A stretch of 37,102 nt of DNA from Bordetella petrii (lineage in GTDB: Bacteria; Pseudomonadota; Gammaproteobacteria; Burkholderiales; Burkholderiaceae_B). Position numbers and translations under genes: made by a program. The DNA lies in NCBI RefSeq assembly GCF_020991325.1, contig NZ_JAJMLX010000010.1, forward strand, positions 1-37,102. Reading direction: 5' to 3'. Positions 1 through 8,796 of the stretch are shown in pieces (positions within the stretch are counted from its first letter, which is position 1; each line of letters opens with the position of its first letter). The notes beneath the pieces are model-generated. The model had not been told where the DNA came from. It was given only the letters and a program-made list of their open reading frames with translations, and ran no database searches.

Positions 1-747
1 CTGCGCCCAGGCGTCGGCCGGCCCGGCCTGCGGCGAAGTGGCCAGCGCGCCCAGCGTCATTTGCCATTTGCCTCCGTAGCCGGGCCGCCTGCCCACCTGA
101 AAACCCGCGTCCTGCAACGCGCGGCGCACATGGCCGGCACTGCACCAGGTTGCCACCGTGGCGCCGGGCGCCGCCAGCCGCGCCAGGTCGCGGATCAGGG
201 CAGGTTGCCAGAGTTCGGGGTTGCGGACGGGCGCGAAACCATCCAGGAAGTAAGCGTCCACGCTGGCCCGCAACTGCGGGGCCACATCCGCCGCCGCGCC
301 GAAGCCCAGCGTCAGCGTCAGCGCGCCGCCTTCGAATTCCAGGCGATGCAGCCCGGGCAGGCAGTCAGGCCACTGGGCGCACAGTTGTTCCGCCAGGCCG
401 CGCAGCGCATCGGGCGCCAATGTCTGCAGCCAGCCGCGCATGGCCTCGCGCCCGAAGGGATGAGCCTCGATCGACACCATGTGCAGCCGCCGCGAGCGCG
501 CCGGGTCGCTGCGCCATGCCTGCCACAGCGCCAGGAAGTTCAGTCCCAGCCCGAACCCTGTCTCGCAGACGGTGAAGCCGTGCCGCCCGCGCCAGCGCTC
601 GGGTAAACCATTACCGCGCAGGAATACGTGTTCGATCTGCCCCAGCGCGCCTTCGATGGAATGGTAAACGTCGCCATACGCGGCACTGCGCAGATGCCCA
701 TCGGCGCCCAGGGAAGCATCAGGAGATATCAGGGGTGTATAAGGCAT
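1..747 (-). CDS. mnmC: tRNA U34 methyltransferase/oxidoreductase MnmC, N-terminal part (cut by window edge)
   Basis: The reverse strand opens with ATG at 747 ([14 protein letters not shown]) and stays open for 249 codons to the window edge. A SAM-binding motif I ([15 protein letters not shown]) and the family signature [15 protein letters not shown] are visible. These match the methyltransferase domain of MnmC, which completes 5-methylaminomethyl-2-thiouridine at the wobble base of some tRNAs; the C-terminal FAD domain of bifunctional MnmC would lie left of base 1. It is divergent from the suhB-like gene, with 154 bases between the starts. Whether the protein is full-length bifunctional MnmC or a stand-alone MnmD-like methyltransferase cannot be decided here. 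The family call rests on recognised motifs, not on a search. Confidence 0.85.
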   Translation of the reverse strand, partial: MPYTPLISPDASLGADGHLRSAAYGDVYHSIEGALGQIEHVFLRGNGLPERWRGRHGFTVCETGFGLGLNFLALWQAWRSDPARSRRLHMVSIEAHPFGREAMRGWLQTLAPDALRGLAEQLCAQWPDCLPGLHRLEFEGGALTLTLGFGAAADVAPQLRASVDAYFLDGFAPVRNPELWQPALIRDLARLAAPGATVATWCSAGHVRRALQDAGFQVGRRPGYGGKWQMTLGALATSPQAGPADAWAQ

Positions 748-901
748 GGAGATAAGTCAGTACTTCGGCAGGCACCGCCCCGCGCGGGCGCCAAGCATAC
801 CCAACGCGACAGGCGGGTGACGTTGGCTGAAAGCCACGCTGCCCAGCGGGTTTTTGCGGTGAACCGGCAGGTCTGTCACGACATAGGCTTACACTGCTTT
901 C

Positions 902-1774
902 ATGCCGACGACACAACCTACCACGACGCAGGCCCCCTTGCTGGACCTGGGCGCCGCCATCGACACCGCCGTCTCGGCGGCGCATACGGGGGCCGCAATC
1001 CTGCAATCGTACGCGCACAATCGTGCCGACCTCGTGATCGACCACAAGGCGCGCAATGACCTGGTGTCGCAGGCCGATCGCGAAGCGGAATCCGCCATCC
1101 TCGATTCGCTGCAGACGCGCACCCCCGAATTCGGCATCGTGGCGGAAGAAACCGGCGGCGCGGCACAGGGGCCGGCCACTTGGTACATCGACCCCCTGGA
1201 CGGCACCACCAACTTCCTGCACGGCATTCCCCACTATGCCGTGTCCATCGCCCTGGTCGCCCATGCCGGCACGCGCGTGCCGGGCGGCGGCCCGCTGGAC
1301 GAAGACACGCCCGTCATCGGCGTGGTCTACGACCCCAGCCGCGAAGAACTGTTCACCGCAGTGCACGGCATCGGCGCCTGGCTCAACGGTCGGCGCATCG
1401 CCTGCTCGCGCACGCAAACCCTCGATGACGCGGTGCTGGCCACGGGCTTCCCGTTCCGCGACTTTTCATTCGCCGCCCAATACATGCCCATGCTGCAGGA
1501 CGCCATCTGCACGGCACGCGGGGTGCGGCGCATGGGCGCGGCCGCCCTGGACCTGGCCTGGACGGCTTGCGGCCGTTACGACGGTTACTGGGAAATGGGC
1601 CTGGCGCCCTGGGACGTGGCGGCGGGCACGCTGATCCTGCGCGAAGCCGGCGGCGTATGCCACGACATGCACCGCCAAGACCCCTGGCCCGTGGGCGGCC
1701 GTGTCGTGGCCGGCAACCCGGCCATCGTGGAAGCCCTGCATGAACTGGTGGGCCCGCACCTGCAACAGGGCTGA
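902..1774 (+). CDS. suhB: Inositol-1-monophosphatase family protein (SuhB-like)
   Basis: The product is 290 residues with all the Mg2+-dependent phosphatase signatures of the family: VAEETGG (metal-binding glutamates), IDPLDGTTNFLHGIPHYAVSIAL (the DPLDGTTN motif) and, near the C-terminus, WDVAAGTLILREAGG. The family hydrolyses inositol monophosphates and related sugar phosphates; the bacterial SuhB member also takes part in ribosomal RNA antitermination. The protein is slightly longer than the usual 260-270 residues because of a Thr/Gln-rich N-terminus and a short insertion (about residues 123-133, TRVPGGGPLDE). It stands alone: mnmC is divergent and the acyl-CoA ligase converges with a 20-base gap. 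SuhB is the probable ortholog, but a paralogous phosphatase is possible. Confidence 0.88.
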   Translation: MPTTQPTTTQAPLLDLGAAIDTAVSAAHTGAAILQSYAHNRADLVIDHKARNDLVSQADREAESAILDSLQTRTPEFGIVAEETGGAAQGPATWYIDPLDGTTNFLHGIPHYAVSIALVAHAGTRVPGGGPLDEDTPVIGVVYDPSREELFTAVHGIGAWLNGRRIACSRTQTLDDAVLATGFPFRDFSFAAQYMPMLQDAICTARGVRRMGAAALDLAWTACGRYDGYWEMGLAPWDVAAGTLILREAGGVCHDMHRQDPWPVGGRVVAGNPAIVEALHELVGPHLQQG

Positions 1775-1794
1775 AGCCGCGGCCCGGCCCCGCC

Positions 1795-3468
1795 CTATTT
1801 GGCGTCGTCGCGCAGTTCGCGCCGCAGGATCTTGCCCACGTTGCTTTTCGGTAGTTCGTCACGGAACTCGATCGCGTGCGGGCGCTTGTACCCGGTCAGC
1901 TTTTCCTTGCTCCAGTCGATCAACTGCGCCTCGGTCAGTGATGGGTCTTTCTTTACCACGAAAGCCTTCACCGCCTCGCCCGAATGTTCGTCCGGCACGC
2001 CCACCACCGCGCACTCGACCACGCCGGGATGCGCCGCCAGCACCGCCTCGACTTCATTCGGGTACACCTTGAAGCCCGACACCGCGATCATGTCTTTCTT
2101 GCGATCGACAATGCGTGTGTAGCCCTGTTCGTCCATGATGCCGATGTCGCCGGTGCGGAAGAAGCCGTCGGCCGTCATGCATTTCTCGGTTTCCTCGGGC
2201 TTCTGCCAATACCCCAGCATGACCTGCGGACCGCGTATGCAAACCTCGCCACGCTCGCCCAGCGGCATTTCGTTGCCGTTGTCATCAAGGATGGCAACGT
2301 CGGTCGAAGGCAGCGGCAGGCCGATGGACCCGGAATATTCGCGCGCATCGGTCGGGTTCACCGTGGCCACGGGCGAGGTTTCAGACAGGCCGTAGCCCTC
2401 GATCAGCGGATGCCCCGTCATTTTCAGCCAACGCTCGGCCACATGGCGCTGCACCGCCATGCCGCCGCCCAGGGTCAGGCGCAGGCCCGAGAAGTCCAGC
2501 GTGGCGAAATCCGCATTGTTGGCCAGTGCATTGAACAGGGTGTTCACGCCCGGGAAGATGTTCACGCCGGCCTTGCGCCACGCGCCGATCAGGGCGGGCT
2601 GGTCGCGCGGGTTGATCACCAGCACGTTGCGCATGCCCGCGAAAATGCCGAACAGCCCGCACACCGTCATGGCGAATACGTGATACAGAGGCAAGGCGCT
2701 AATGATAGTGAGCTGGGTATTTTCCAGGTCGCGCAGTGCCGGGCGGGCCACGGCCTGCAATTGCAGCACGTTGGCTATCAGGTTGCCGTGCGACAGCATG
2801 GCGCCCTTGGGCACGCCGGTGGTGCCGCCGGTGTATTGCAGTACCGCCACGTCGTCGTGGCCCAGGTCCACCGGCGTGAACGAGGCCGACGCGCCCTTGG
2901 CCAGCGCCTGCGGCAGGCGCACCGCGCCGTCGATGCGCCAGTCCGGAATCATGCGCTTGATGTAACGCGCCGCCAGGTTCACCAGCGGCGCCTTCAGCCC
3001 CCCCAGCAAATCGCCCGGCCCCGTCACCACCACATGCCGCAGCGCACCGCGGTCACGCACTTCCTGCAGGGTATGCGCGAAATTTTCCAGAATGACGATG
3101 ACCTCGGCGCCGCTGTCCAGCAATTGGCGCTGCAGCTCGTCGGCCTTGTACAGCGGGTTGACGTTGACCACCACATGGCCGGCACGCAGCGTGCCCAGCA
3201 GACTGACCAGATAGGCCGGCACATTGGGCATCATCAGCGCCACACGCGCGCCCTTCTGCAGGCCCAGCCCCTGCAGCCAGGCGGCAAAAGCGCGCCCCTG
3301 GCGGTCGAGGTCGGCGTAAGTCAGGTCGGTGCCCATCGCGGTGCATGCCACGCGCTGTGCGTGTTTTTCGCACGCCTGGTCCAGCAATTGGGTCAGTGAC
3401 GCATAGGGTTCGATAGAGATCTCGGCGGGAACGCCGTCGGGGTACTGCGCGAGCCAGGGTCGTGACAT
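1795..3468 (-). CDS. fadD: Long-chain fatty acid--CoA ligase
   Basis: The 557-residue product has the ANL superfamily (adenylate-forming) layout. The phosphate-binding loop YTGGTTGVPKG is at residues 212-222, followed by the acyl-binding motif GYGLSETSP, the hinge motif FRTGDIG, and a C-terminal K-containing segment ending SNVGKILRRELRD. FadD activates fatty acids to acyl-CoA with ATP at the inner membrane for beta-oxidation or lipid synthesis. The length fits FadD (about 560). The ATG at 3468 is preceded by GGAGG with a 6-base spacer, which supports this start. It is divergent from the M20 hydrolase over an 80-base gap in which candidate -10 boxes of the two strands overlap. Chain-length preference cannot be read from the sequence. 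Confidence 0.9.
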   Translation of the reverse strand: MSRPWLAQYPDGVPAEISIEPYASLTQLLDQACEKHAQRVACTAMGTDLTYADLDRQGRAFAAWLQGLGLQKGARVALMMPNVPAYLVSLLGTLRAGHVVVNVNPLYKADELQRQLLDSGAEVIVILENFAHTLQEVRDRGALRHVVVTGPGDLLGGLKAPLVNLAARYIKRMIPDWRIDGAVRLPQALAKGASASFTPVDLGHDDVAVLQYTGGTTGVPKGAMLSHGNLIANVLQLQAVARPALRDLENTQLTIISALPLYHVFAMTVCGLFGIFAGMRNVLVINPRDQPALIGAWRKAGVNIFPGVNTLFNALANNADFATLDFSGLRLTLGGGMAVQRHVAERWLKMTGHPLIEGYGLSETSPVATVNPTDAREYSGSIGLPLPSTDVAILDDNGNEMPLGERGEVCIRGPQVMLGYWQKPEETEKCMTADGFFRTGDIGIMDEQGYTRIVDRKKDMIAVSGFKVYPNEVEAVLAAHPGVVECAVVGVPDEHSGEAVKAFVVKKDPSLTEAQLIDWSKEKLTGYKRPHAIEFRDELPKSNVGKILRRELRDDAK

Positions 3469-3484
3469 AGTGTGCCTCCGTGCG

Positions 3485-3511
3485 TTGTTATTGGTGATTT
3501 TGTCTGATAAT
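3485..3511 (+). promoter_or_regulatory. Candidate promoter for the M20 hydrolase, overlapping a fadD -10
   Basis: TTGTTA (3485-3490) and GATAAT (3506-3511) are separated by 15 bases, slightly short for sigma-70, and lie 37 bases before the M20 start. On the minus strand TATTAT (3508-3513) overlaps the same AT-rich patch and could be the fadD -10. The two genes may therefore compete for polymerase. This is pattern matching only. Confidence 0.35.
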
Positions 3512-3548
3512 ACCCGTGTTGCCCTTGGCCTAATTCAACGAGACTCCG

Positions 3549-4757
3549 ATGAACCTGCTCGAACCCATCGTTGCCTGGCACCGCGATATCGCCGACATCC
3601 GGCGCGATATCCACGCCCATCCCGAACTGGCTTTCGAAGAATTCCGCACCGCCGACCTGGTCGCCGCACGCCTGCAGGAATGGGGCATCGAAATCGACCG
3701 CGGCCTGGGCGGCACTGGCGTTGTGGGCATCATCCGCGGCAATACCGACAGCCCCCGCGCCGTCGGGTTGCGGGCCGACATGGACGCCCTGCCCATGCAG
3801 GAAGCCAATACCTTCGAACACGCCAGCCAGCACGAAGGCAAAATGCACGCCTGCGGCCACGACGGCCACACCGCCATGCTGCTGGCCGCGGCCCGCTACC
3901 TGTCGCAGCACCGCGACTTCGCCGGCATTGTGTATGTCATTTTCCAGCCCGCCGAAGAAGGCGGCGGCGGCGCCAAGCGCATGATCGACGACGGCCTGTT
4001 CCAGCGTTTCCCCATGGAAGCGGTGTTCGGCATGCACAACTGGCCGGGCCTGGATGTCGGCCAGTTCGGCCTGACCGCCGGCCCCATCATGGCATCCAGC
4101 AACGAATTCATCATCACCATACAGGGCAAGGGCACGCATGCCGGCATGCCGCACCTGGGCATCGACCCCGTCATGACCGCAGTGCAACTGGCCCAATCGC
4201 TGCAAACCATCATTACCCGCAACCGCAACCCGCTCGACGCGGCCGTGCTCAGCATCACGCAGATCCACACTGGCAGTGCCGACAACGTGGTGCCCAACCA
4301 GGCCATCATGCGCGGCACGGTGCGCACCTTTACGCTGGAAACGCTGGATCTCATCGAAACCCGCATGCGCGATATCGCGCGGCACACCTGCACCGCGCTC
4401 GACTGCGAGGTCGAGTTCGATTTCCGCCGCAACTATCCGCCCACCATCAACCATGCGCGGGAAGCGGCCTTCTGTGCCGAGGTCATGCGCGGCATCGTGG
4501 GCGCCGACAACGTCAACGACCACGTACAACCCACCATGGGGGCCGAAGACTTCGCCTTCATGCTGCAGGAAATGCCGGGCTGCTATGTCTGGATAGGCAA
4601 TGGCGGCGGCGGCCATCGCGATGCGGGCCATGGCATGGGCCCCTGCATGCTGCACAACGGCAGCTACGACTTCAACGACGAATTGCTGCCGCTGGGCGGC
4701 ACGTATTGGGTGGAACTGGCGCGCCAATGGCTGGCGCGCCCGGCCGGCGCCCGGTAA
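3549..4757 (+). CDS. M20 family amidohydrolase (hippurate hydrolase/aminoacylase-like)
   Basis: The 402-residue product has the M20D architecture. Metal-binding and catalytic motifs include HAHPELAFEE near the N-terminus, ACGHDGHTAMLLAAARYL, PAEEGGGGAKRMIDDG, a dimerisation-domain stretch (KGTHAGMPHLGIDP) and MGAEDFAFMLQ; GHGMGPCMLHNGSYDFND contains the last metal-ligand histidine. Such enzymes remove N-acyl or N-aromatic groups from amino acids (hippurate, N-acyl or indole-acetyl amino acids) in the cytoplasm; no signal peptide is seen. It is divergent from fadD and converges with the LysR gene with a 10-base gap. The natural substrate cannot be deduced. Confidence 0.88.
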   Translation: MNLLEPIVAWHRDIADIRRDIHAHPELAFEEFRTADLVAARLQEWGIEIDRGLGGTGVVGIIRGNTDSPRAVGLRADMDALPMQEANTFEHASQHEGKMHACGHDGHTAMLLAAARYLSQHRDFAGIVYVIFQPAEEGGGGAKRMIDDGLFQRFPMEAVFGMHNWPGLDVGQFGLTAGPIMASSNEFIITIQGKGTHAGMPHLGIDPVMTAVQLAQSLQTIITRNRNPLDAAVLSITQIHTGSADNVVPNQAIMRGTVRTFTLETLDLIETRMRDIARHTCTALDCEVEFDFRRNYPPTINHAREAAFCAEVMRGIVGADNVNDHVQPTMGAEDFAFMLQEMPGCYVWIGNGGGGHRDAGHGMGPCMLHNGSYDFNDELLPLGGTYWVELARQWLARPAGAR

Positions 4758-4767
4758 GCGCGGCGCA

Positions 4768-5658
4768 TCAGGGGCTGGCCGCGCCCGGGGCGCGGCACAT
4801 TTCCAGGAATCGCTCGGCCGCGCGCGCCGGGGCTTGCGCGTGCGGCACCAGGATACTCAGCCTGCGCGTCAGCGGCCGGGGCAGCAGGCGTATGACCGCC
4901 AGTGTGCCGTCTTCGTGGCGCATGGACATCAGCGATACAAAGCCGATGCCCAGGCCGGCCCGCACTGCCTGCTTCACCCCTTCCACCCCGGCCAGTTCCA
5001 GCCCCACGGCGGGCGCCAGGCCGGCGTCATGGAAGGCGCGCTCCACCAGTTGGCGCACCCCCGAGCCGGGCTCGCGCATGACCAGGACAGAATCCGCCAG
5101 GTCGCGCAGCCGTGCCCTGCCCGGGCGGGCCAGGGGGTGGTCGGCCCGGGCGATGGCCACCACCTCGTCTTCGCGCCAGCCATGCACCGCGGTGTCGGCC
5201 GGCAGGCCCGTGGGCACCTCGCCCTCGATAAAAGCCAGGTCCAGCGTGGGCAGGCGCTCGACAATCTGGCGGGTGTTGCCGTCGGACAGATTCAGGTTTA
5301 CCGACGGAAAACGCCGCCGGAAATCCGCCACCAGAGCGGGTAACAGGTAACTGGCCGGCGTGGTGCTGGCCCCCAGGCGCAGCGTGCCGGTTTCCAGGCC
5401 GCGCCACGCTTCGCGCGCCGCCAGCGCCTGGTTGTATGCCTGCCGCAATTGGCGCGCCTGCTCGGCCAGGCGTTCGCCAGCCGCCGTCAGGGCAATGCCA
5501 TGGCCGCTGCGCCGGTACAGGGGCTCGCCGAACCAGTCTTGCAGCAGTTTCAACTGGCCAGACACCGCCGGCTGTGACAAATGCAGCAAGCCGGCCGCCC
5601 GGCTGATATTGCCCGTATCGGCCACGAAGGCGAAGGTCAGCAACTGGTCTGGAGTCAT
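4768..5658 (-). CDS. LysR family transcriptional regulator (YeiE/CbbR-like)
   Basis: The 296-residue product starts MTPDQLLTFAFVADTGNIS and continues with a typical LysR winged HTH (SRAAGLLHLSQPAVSGQLKLL, about residues 18-38), then LTAAGERLAEQARQL, the linker helix and a two-lobe substrate-binding domain. It is divergent from the YeiH-family exporter over a 112-base AT-rich spacer containing inverted repeats. LysR regulators usually control the divergent neighbour, and yeiE-yeiH pairing is common in proteobacteria, so control of the exporter is a reasonable inference. The inducer is unknown; sulfite or a sulfur metabolite is a guess from the YeiE association. Confidence 0.87.
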   Translation of the reverse strand: MTPDQLLTFAFVADTGNISRAAGLLHLSQPAVSGQLKLLQDWFGEPLYRRSGHGIALTAAGERLAEQARQLRQAYNQALAAREAWRGLETGTLRLGASTTPASYLLPALVADFRRRFPSVNLNLSDGNTRQIVERLPTLDLAFIEGEVPTGLPADTAVHGWREDEVVAIARADHPLARPGRARLRDLADSVLVMREPGSGVRQLVERAFHDAGLAPAVGLELAGVEGVKQAVRAGLGIGFVSLMSMRHEDGTLAVIRLLPRPLTRRLSILVPHAQAPARAAERFLEMCRAPGAASP

Positions 5659-5663
5659 AAACG

Positions 5664-5754
5664 TCTAAATATCGGTTTATCTGATATTACATATCCAAAT
5701 TCAAAATTTCCCAAATAATAGCGGCGGACTTAATATTGCTTTTAGTTATTTAGA
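5664..5754. promoter_or_regulatory. LysR-type operator region between regulator and exporter
   Basis: AATATC (5668-5673) and GATATT (5683-5688) form a perfect 6-bp inverted repeat with a 9-base centre, including a T-N11-A core (T5672 to A5684) as expected for a LysR recognition site beside the regulator's own start. A second, longer-range inverted repeat pairs TCTAAATA (5664-5671) with TATTTAGA (5747-5754), just before the exporter start at 5771. The spacer is strikingly AT-rich against its surroundings. Assignment to this LysR protein is inferred from position. Confidence 0.5.
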
Positions 5755-5770
5755 TATAGCCCCACCCCTC

Positions 5771-6814
5771 ATGTCTTCTTCATCTGCCCTGCCCCTGCCC
5801 ACGCCCTGGCGCGACAAACTCAACGGCGTGCTGTTCGTTGCCCTGATGACCGTCGCTGTCATGCAACTGAGCGATTTGCCGGCCATCCGCCAATTGGGTT
5901 TCTCGCCGCTGGTGGTGGGTATCGTGTGCGGCATGCTGTACGGCAATTTCCTGCGCGGCACCATGCCGGCCGACTGGGCCGCCGGGGTCAATTTCACCGC
6001 GCGGCGCCTGCTGCGCATCGCGGTGGCGTTCTATGGCCTGAACATCAGCATCCAGCAGATCGCGGCCGTGGGCATGCCCGGGCTGGCGGTATCGGTGGCA
6101 GTGGTGGTGGGCACGCTGCTGCTGGGCACGGTGGTGGGCCAGCGCCTGCTGGGCCTGGATCGCGATACCGCCATGCTTACCGCGGCCGGCAGCGCCATCT
6201 GCGGCGCGGCCGCCGTGCTGGCCTTCGAACCCACGCTGCGGGCCGCCCCGCACAAAAGCGCGGTGGCCGTGGCCACCGTGGTGCTGTTCGGCACCTTGTC
6301 CATGTTCCTGTACCCCGTGCTGTACCACGCGGGCTGGCTGTCACTGGACACTCAGGCGCTGGGCATCTATATCGGCGGCACCGTGCATGAAGTGGCCCAG
6401 GTAGTGGGCGCGGCCAGCAATATCGACCCGGCCACCACCGAAGTCGCCACCATCGTCAAGATGACACGCGTGGCCCTGCTGGTGCCGGTGCTGCTGATAC
6501 TGGGCATCTGGCTGCGCAGCGCCGCCGCGCGCGCCGAACCCGGCCAGGCCAAGGCGCGCCTGCCCATCCCCTGGTTCGCCGTGGGCTTCCTGGCGCTGGC
6601 CATCGTGAACTCGCTGGCCATTCTGCCCGCCGACGTCGTCACCGAGATCCGCCGCCTGGACATTTTTGCCCTGACCATGGCCATGACGGCGCTGGGCATC
6701 GAAACCCGCTTCAGCCAGATCCGCAAGGCCGGCCCGCGCGTGCTGCTGCTGGGCCTGATGCTGTATGCATGGCTGTTGCTGGGCGGCTACGGCATCGTCA
6801 AGCTGGCGGCCTGA
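5771..6814 (+). CDS. yeiH: YeiH/UPF0324 family integral membrane protein (putative sulfate/sulfite exporter)
   Basis: The 347-residue, highly hydrophobic product has about ten predicted membrane segments by eye. Family-like stretches include FSPLVVGIVCGMLYGN, RLLRIAVAFYGLNIS, LTAAGSAICGAAAVLAFEP, GGTVHEVAQVVGAAS and MAMTALGIETRFSQIRKAG. The YeiH/UPF0324 family is annotated as putative sulfate exporters, but experimental evidence for the substrate is thin. Divergence from a LysR regulator supports regulated export. The start at 5771 follows the AT-rich operator region with a weak ribosome-binding site (CCCACCCCTC). The thioesterase gene follows after 77 bases. Confidence 0.85.
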   Translation: MSSSSALPLPTPWRDKLNGVLFVALMTVAVMQLSDLPAIRQLGFSPLVVGIVCGMLYGNFLRGTMPADWAAGVNFTARRLLRIAVAFYGLNISIQQIAAVGMPGLAVSVAVVVGTLLLGTVVGQRLLGLDRDTAMLTAAGSAICGAAAVLAFEPTLRAAPHKSAVAVATVVLFGTLSMFLYPVLYHAGWLSLDTQALGIYIGGTVHEVAQVVGAASNIDPATTEVATIVKMTRVALLVPVLLILGIWLRSAAARAEPGQAKARLPIPWFAVGFLALAIVNSLAILPADVVTEIRRLDIFALTMAMTALGIETRFSQIRKAGPRVLLLGLMLYAWLLLGGYGIVKLAA

Positions 6815-6891
6815 TACCCCCCATTCGCGGCCGCATGCGGCCGCGTTTTCCTGCATAATCGGCCGTCTCCACCCAGGTCAGGAGCCGGCCC

Positions 6892-7299
6892 ATGCCCCAC
6901 TCGAACCAACCGCCCGCCACGCTGCCCGCCGGCCGCGACCCGGTGCTGCGCGTCATGCCCATGCCCGCCGACGCCAACATCCACGGCGATGTCTTCGGCG
7001 GCTGGATCATGGCGCAGGTCGATATCGCCGGCTCGGTGCCCGCCGCGCGCCGCGCCGCGGGCCGGGTCGCCACGGTGTCCGTCAACGCCTTCCAGTTCAA
7101 GCAGCCGGTTTTTGTCGGCGATCTTCTCAGTTTCTACGCGTCCATCATCAAGACCGGCACGACATCGGTTACCGTATCGGTCGAGGTCTACGCCGAACGC
7201 CAGCGCCTGGATGCCGAAGTCGTCAAAGTCACCGAAGCCACACTAACCTACGTGGCCACCGACGAAGCCCGGCGCAGCCGCCCCCTGCCCACTCTGTAA
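6892..7299 (+). CDS. Acyl-CoA thioesterase, YciA-like hotdog-fold
   Basis: The 135-residue product fits a small acyl-CoA hydrolase. The stretch ADANIHGDVFGGWIMAQVDIAG contains the family GDVFGGWIM motif with the catalytic aspartate, followed by the long hotdog helix (IAGSVPAARRAAGRVATVSVN) and FKQPVFVGDLLSFYASIIKTGTTSVTVSVEV. YciA-type enzymes hydrolyse a broad range of acyl-CoA esters in the cytosol. It lies 9 bases before mgtE on the same strand, so the two are probably cotranscribed, without an obvious functional link. An upstream CAGGAG supports the ATG at 6892. Chain-length specificity is unknown. Confidence 0.88.
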   Translation: MPHSNQPPATLPAGRDPVLRVMPMPADANIHGDVFGGWIMAQVDIAGSVPAARRAAGRVATVSVNAFQFKQPVFVGDLLSFYASIIKTGTTSVTVSVEVYAERQRLDAEVVKVTEATLTYVATDEARRSRPLPTL

Positions 7300-7308
7300 G
7301 CCGCATTT

Positions 7309-8781
7309 ATGACGCAACCTGCCGCCGCGACCAAGCCGCCCGCGACGCCCCGCCGGCTGGACCCGGAAGACGCCCAGCACGCGCTGGCCGAAGTCCAGGA
7401 ACGCCTGCGGCGCCAGCAACTGGTCGAAGACCTGGTGCATAGGCAGGAGCAAGGCGACAGCAAGGCCTCGCTGGTCGAAGACCTGGTGCACCGCCAGCAT
7501 GAAGCCGAGCTCAAGGCGCTGGTCGATGCCCTGCACCCGGCCGATATCGCCTTCATCCTGGAATCGCTGCCCAAAGACGAACGCCAGAGCGTCTGGCGCC
7601 TGGTCAGCCCCGAGCACGACGCCGATGTGCTGCTCGAAGTCGAAGACTGGGTCCGCGAGTCGCTCATCGAGGCCATGGACCGCCAGGACCTGGTGGCCGC
7701 CACCGGCAACATGGACGCCGACGAGCTGGCCGACCTGGCGCCCGACCTGCCGCCCGATGTGGTGGCCGAAGTCCAGAAAGGCCTCACCGAAGAAGAGCGC
7801 GCGCAACTGCTCGAGGCCATGGGGTACCCCGAAGACAGCGTGGGCGCCATCATGGACTTCGAAATGGTGCGCGTGCGCGAAGACGTCACGCTCGAAGTGG
7901 TGTTGCGCTACCTGCGCCGCCTGCACGAACTGCCCGATCACACCGACCAGGTGTTCGTGGTCGACCGCCAGGACAAGCTGCAGGGCATCCTGCCGCTGTC
8001 GCGCCTGCTGGTCAGCGAACCCGAAACCGAGGTGCGGGCCGTCATGAGCACCGACTTCCTCACGCTGAACCCGCTGGATTCCGACGCGGATGCCGCCGGC
8101 GCCTTCGAACGCTACGACCTGGTGTCGGCCCCCGTCATGGACGACCAGGGCCGCCTGATCGGCCGCGTCACCATCGCCGACGTGGTCGACGTCATGCGCG
8201 AAGATTCTCAAGAACAAGCCCTGTCGCGCGCCGGCCTGCAAGAAGAAGACATCTTCGCGCCGGTGGCCATGGCCCTGCGCAACCGCGCGCCCTGGCTGCT
8301 GTTCAATTTGTGTACGGCGGCCACGGCCTCGTTCGTGGCCTCGCGCTTCGAAGCCACCGTCAGCCAGATCGTCATCCTGGCCTTCCTGATGTCCATCGTG
8401 GCCGGCATAGGCGGCAATTCGGGCAACCAGACCATGACCATGATCATCCGCGCCCTGGCGGTGGGCCGCATCACGGGCCGCAACCTGTGGCAACTGGTCA
8501 AGCGGGAAATGCTGGTAACGCTGCTGGTGGGCCTGTGCGGCAGCGTGGTGGCCGCGCTGTTCGCCTGGGCCATCTCCGATTCCCTGGCAATTGCCGTGGT
8601 CATGATGGCCGCCATGATCTGCAACATGCTGGTCGGGGCTTCGGTGGGCGTGCTGGTGCCCATGGTGCGCGCGCGTTTCGGCAAAGACCCGGCCATCGGC
8701 TCGTCGGTGCTGCTGACCTTCGCCACCGACTCGCTGGGTTTTTTCATTTTCCTGGGCCTGGCCACCATCTTCCTGCTATAA
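7309..8781 (+). CDS. mgtE: Magnesium transporter MgtE
   Basis: The 490-residue product has the full MgtE layout. An N-terminal Mg2+-sensing superhelical domain (AELKALVDALHPADIAFILESLPKDER onward, EVQKGLTEEERAQLLEAM) is followed by paired CBS domains (VGAIMDFEMVRVREDVTLEVVLRYLRRL and VRAVMSTDFLTLNPLDSDADAAGAF) and a five-helix membrane domain starting around residue 325. The channel signature GIGGNSGNQTMTMIIRALAVGRI is present. It admits Mg2+ and is gated by cytoplasmic Mg2+. The N-terminus carries an extra region with a near-exact 17-codon repeat of LVEDLVHRQ (see findings). It converges with the Lrp gene with only 15 bases between them. Confidence 0.93.
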   Translation: MTQPAAATKPPATPRRLDPEDAQHALAEVQERLRRQQLVEDLVHRQEQGDSKASLVEDLVHRQHEAELKALVDALHPADIAFILESLPKDERQSVWRLVSPEHDADVLLEVEDWVRESLIEAMDRQDLVAATGNMDADELADLAPDLPPDVVAEVQKGLTEEERAQLLEAMGYPEDSVGAIMDFEMVRVREDVTLEVVLRYLRRLHELPDHTDQVFVVDRQDKLQGILPLSRLLVSEPETEVRAVMSTDFLTLNPLDSDADAAGAFERYDLVSAPVMDDQGRLIGRVTIADVVDVMREDSQEQALSRAGLQEEDIFAPVAMALRNRAPWLLFNLCTAATASFVASRFEATVSQIVILAFLMSIVAGIGGNSGNQTMTMIIRALAVGRITGRNLWQLVKREMLVTLLVGLCGSVVAALFAWAISDSLAIAVVMMAAMICNMLVGASVGVLVPMVRARFGKDPAIGSSVLLTFATDSLGFFIFLGLATIFLL

Positions 8782-8796
8782 GCCGGCGCCGGGCCG

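Noticed and set aside
3470-5350. A 626-codon plus-strand frame through the M20 hydrolase and into the LysR gene
   Set aside because: It is an Arg/His-rich off-frame shadow. The M20 frame explains the region with all catalytic motifs.
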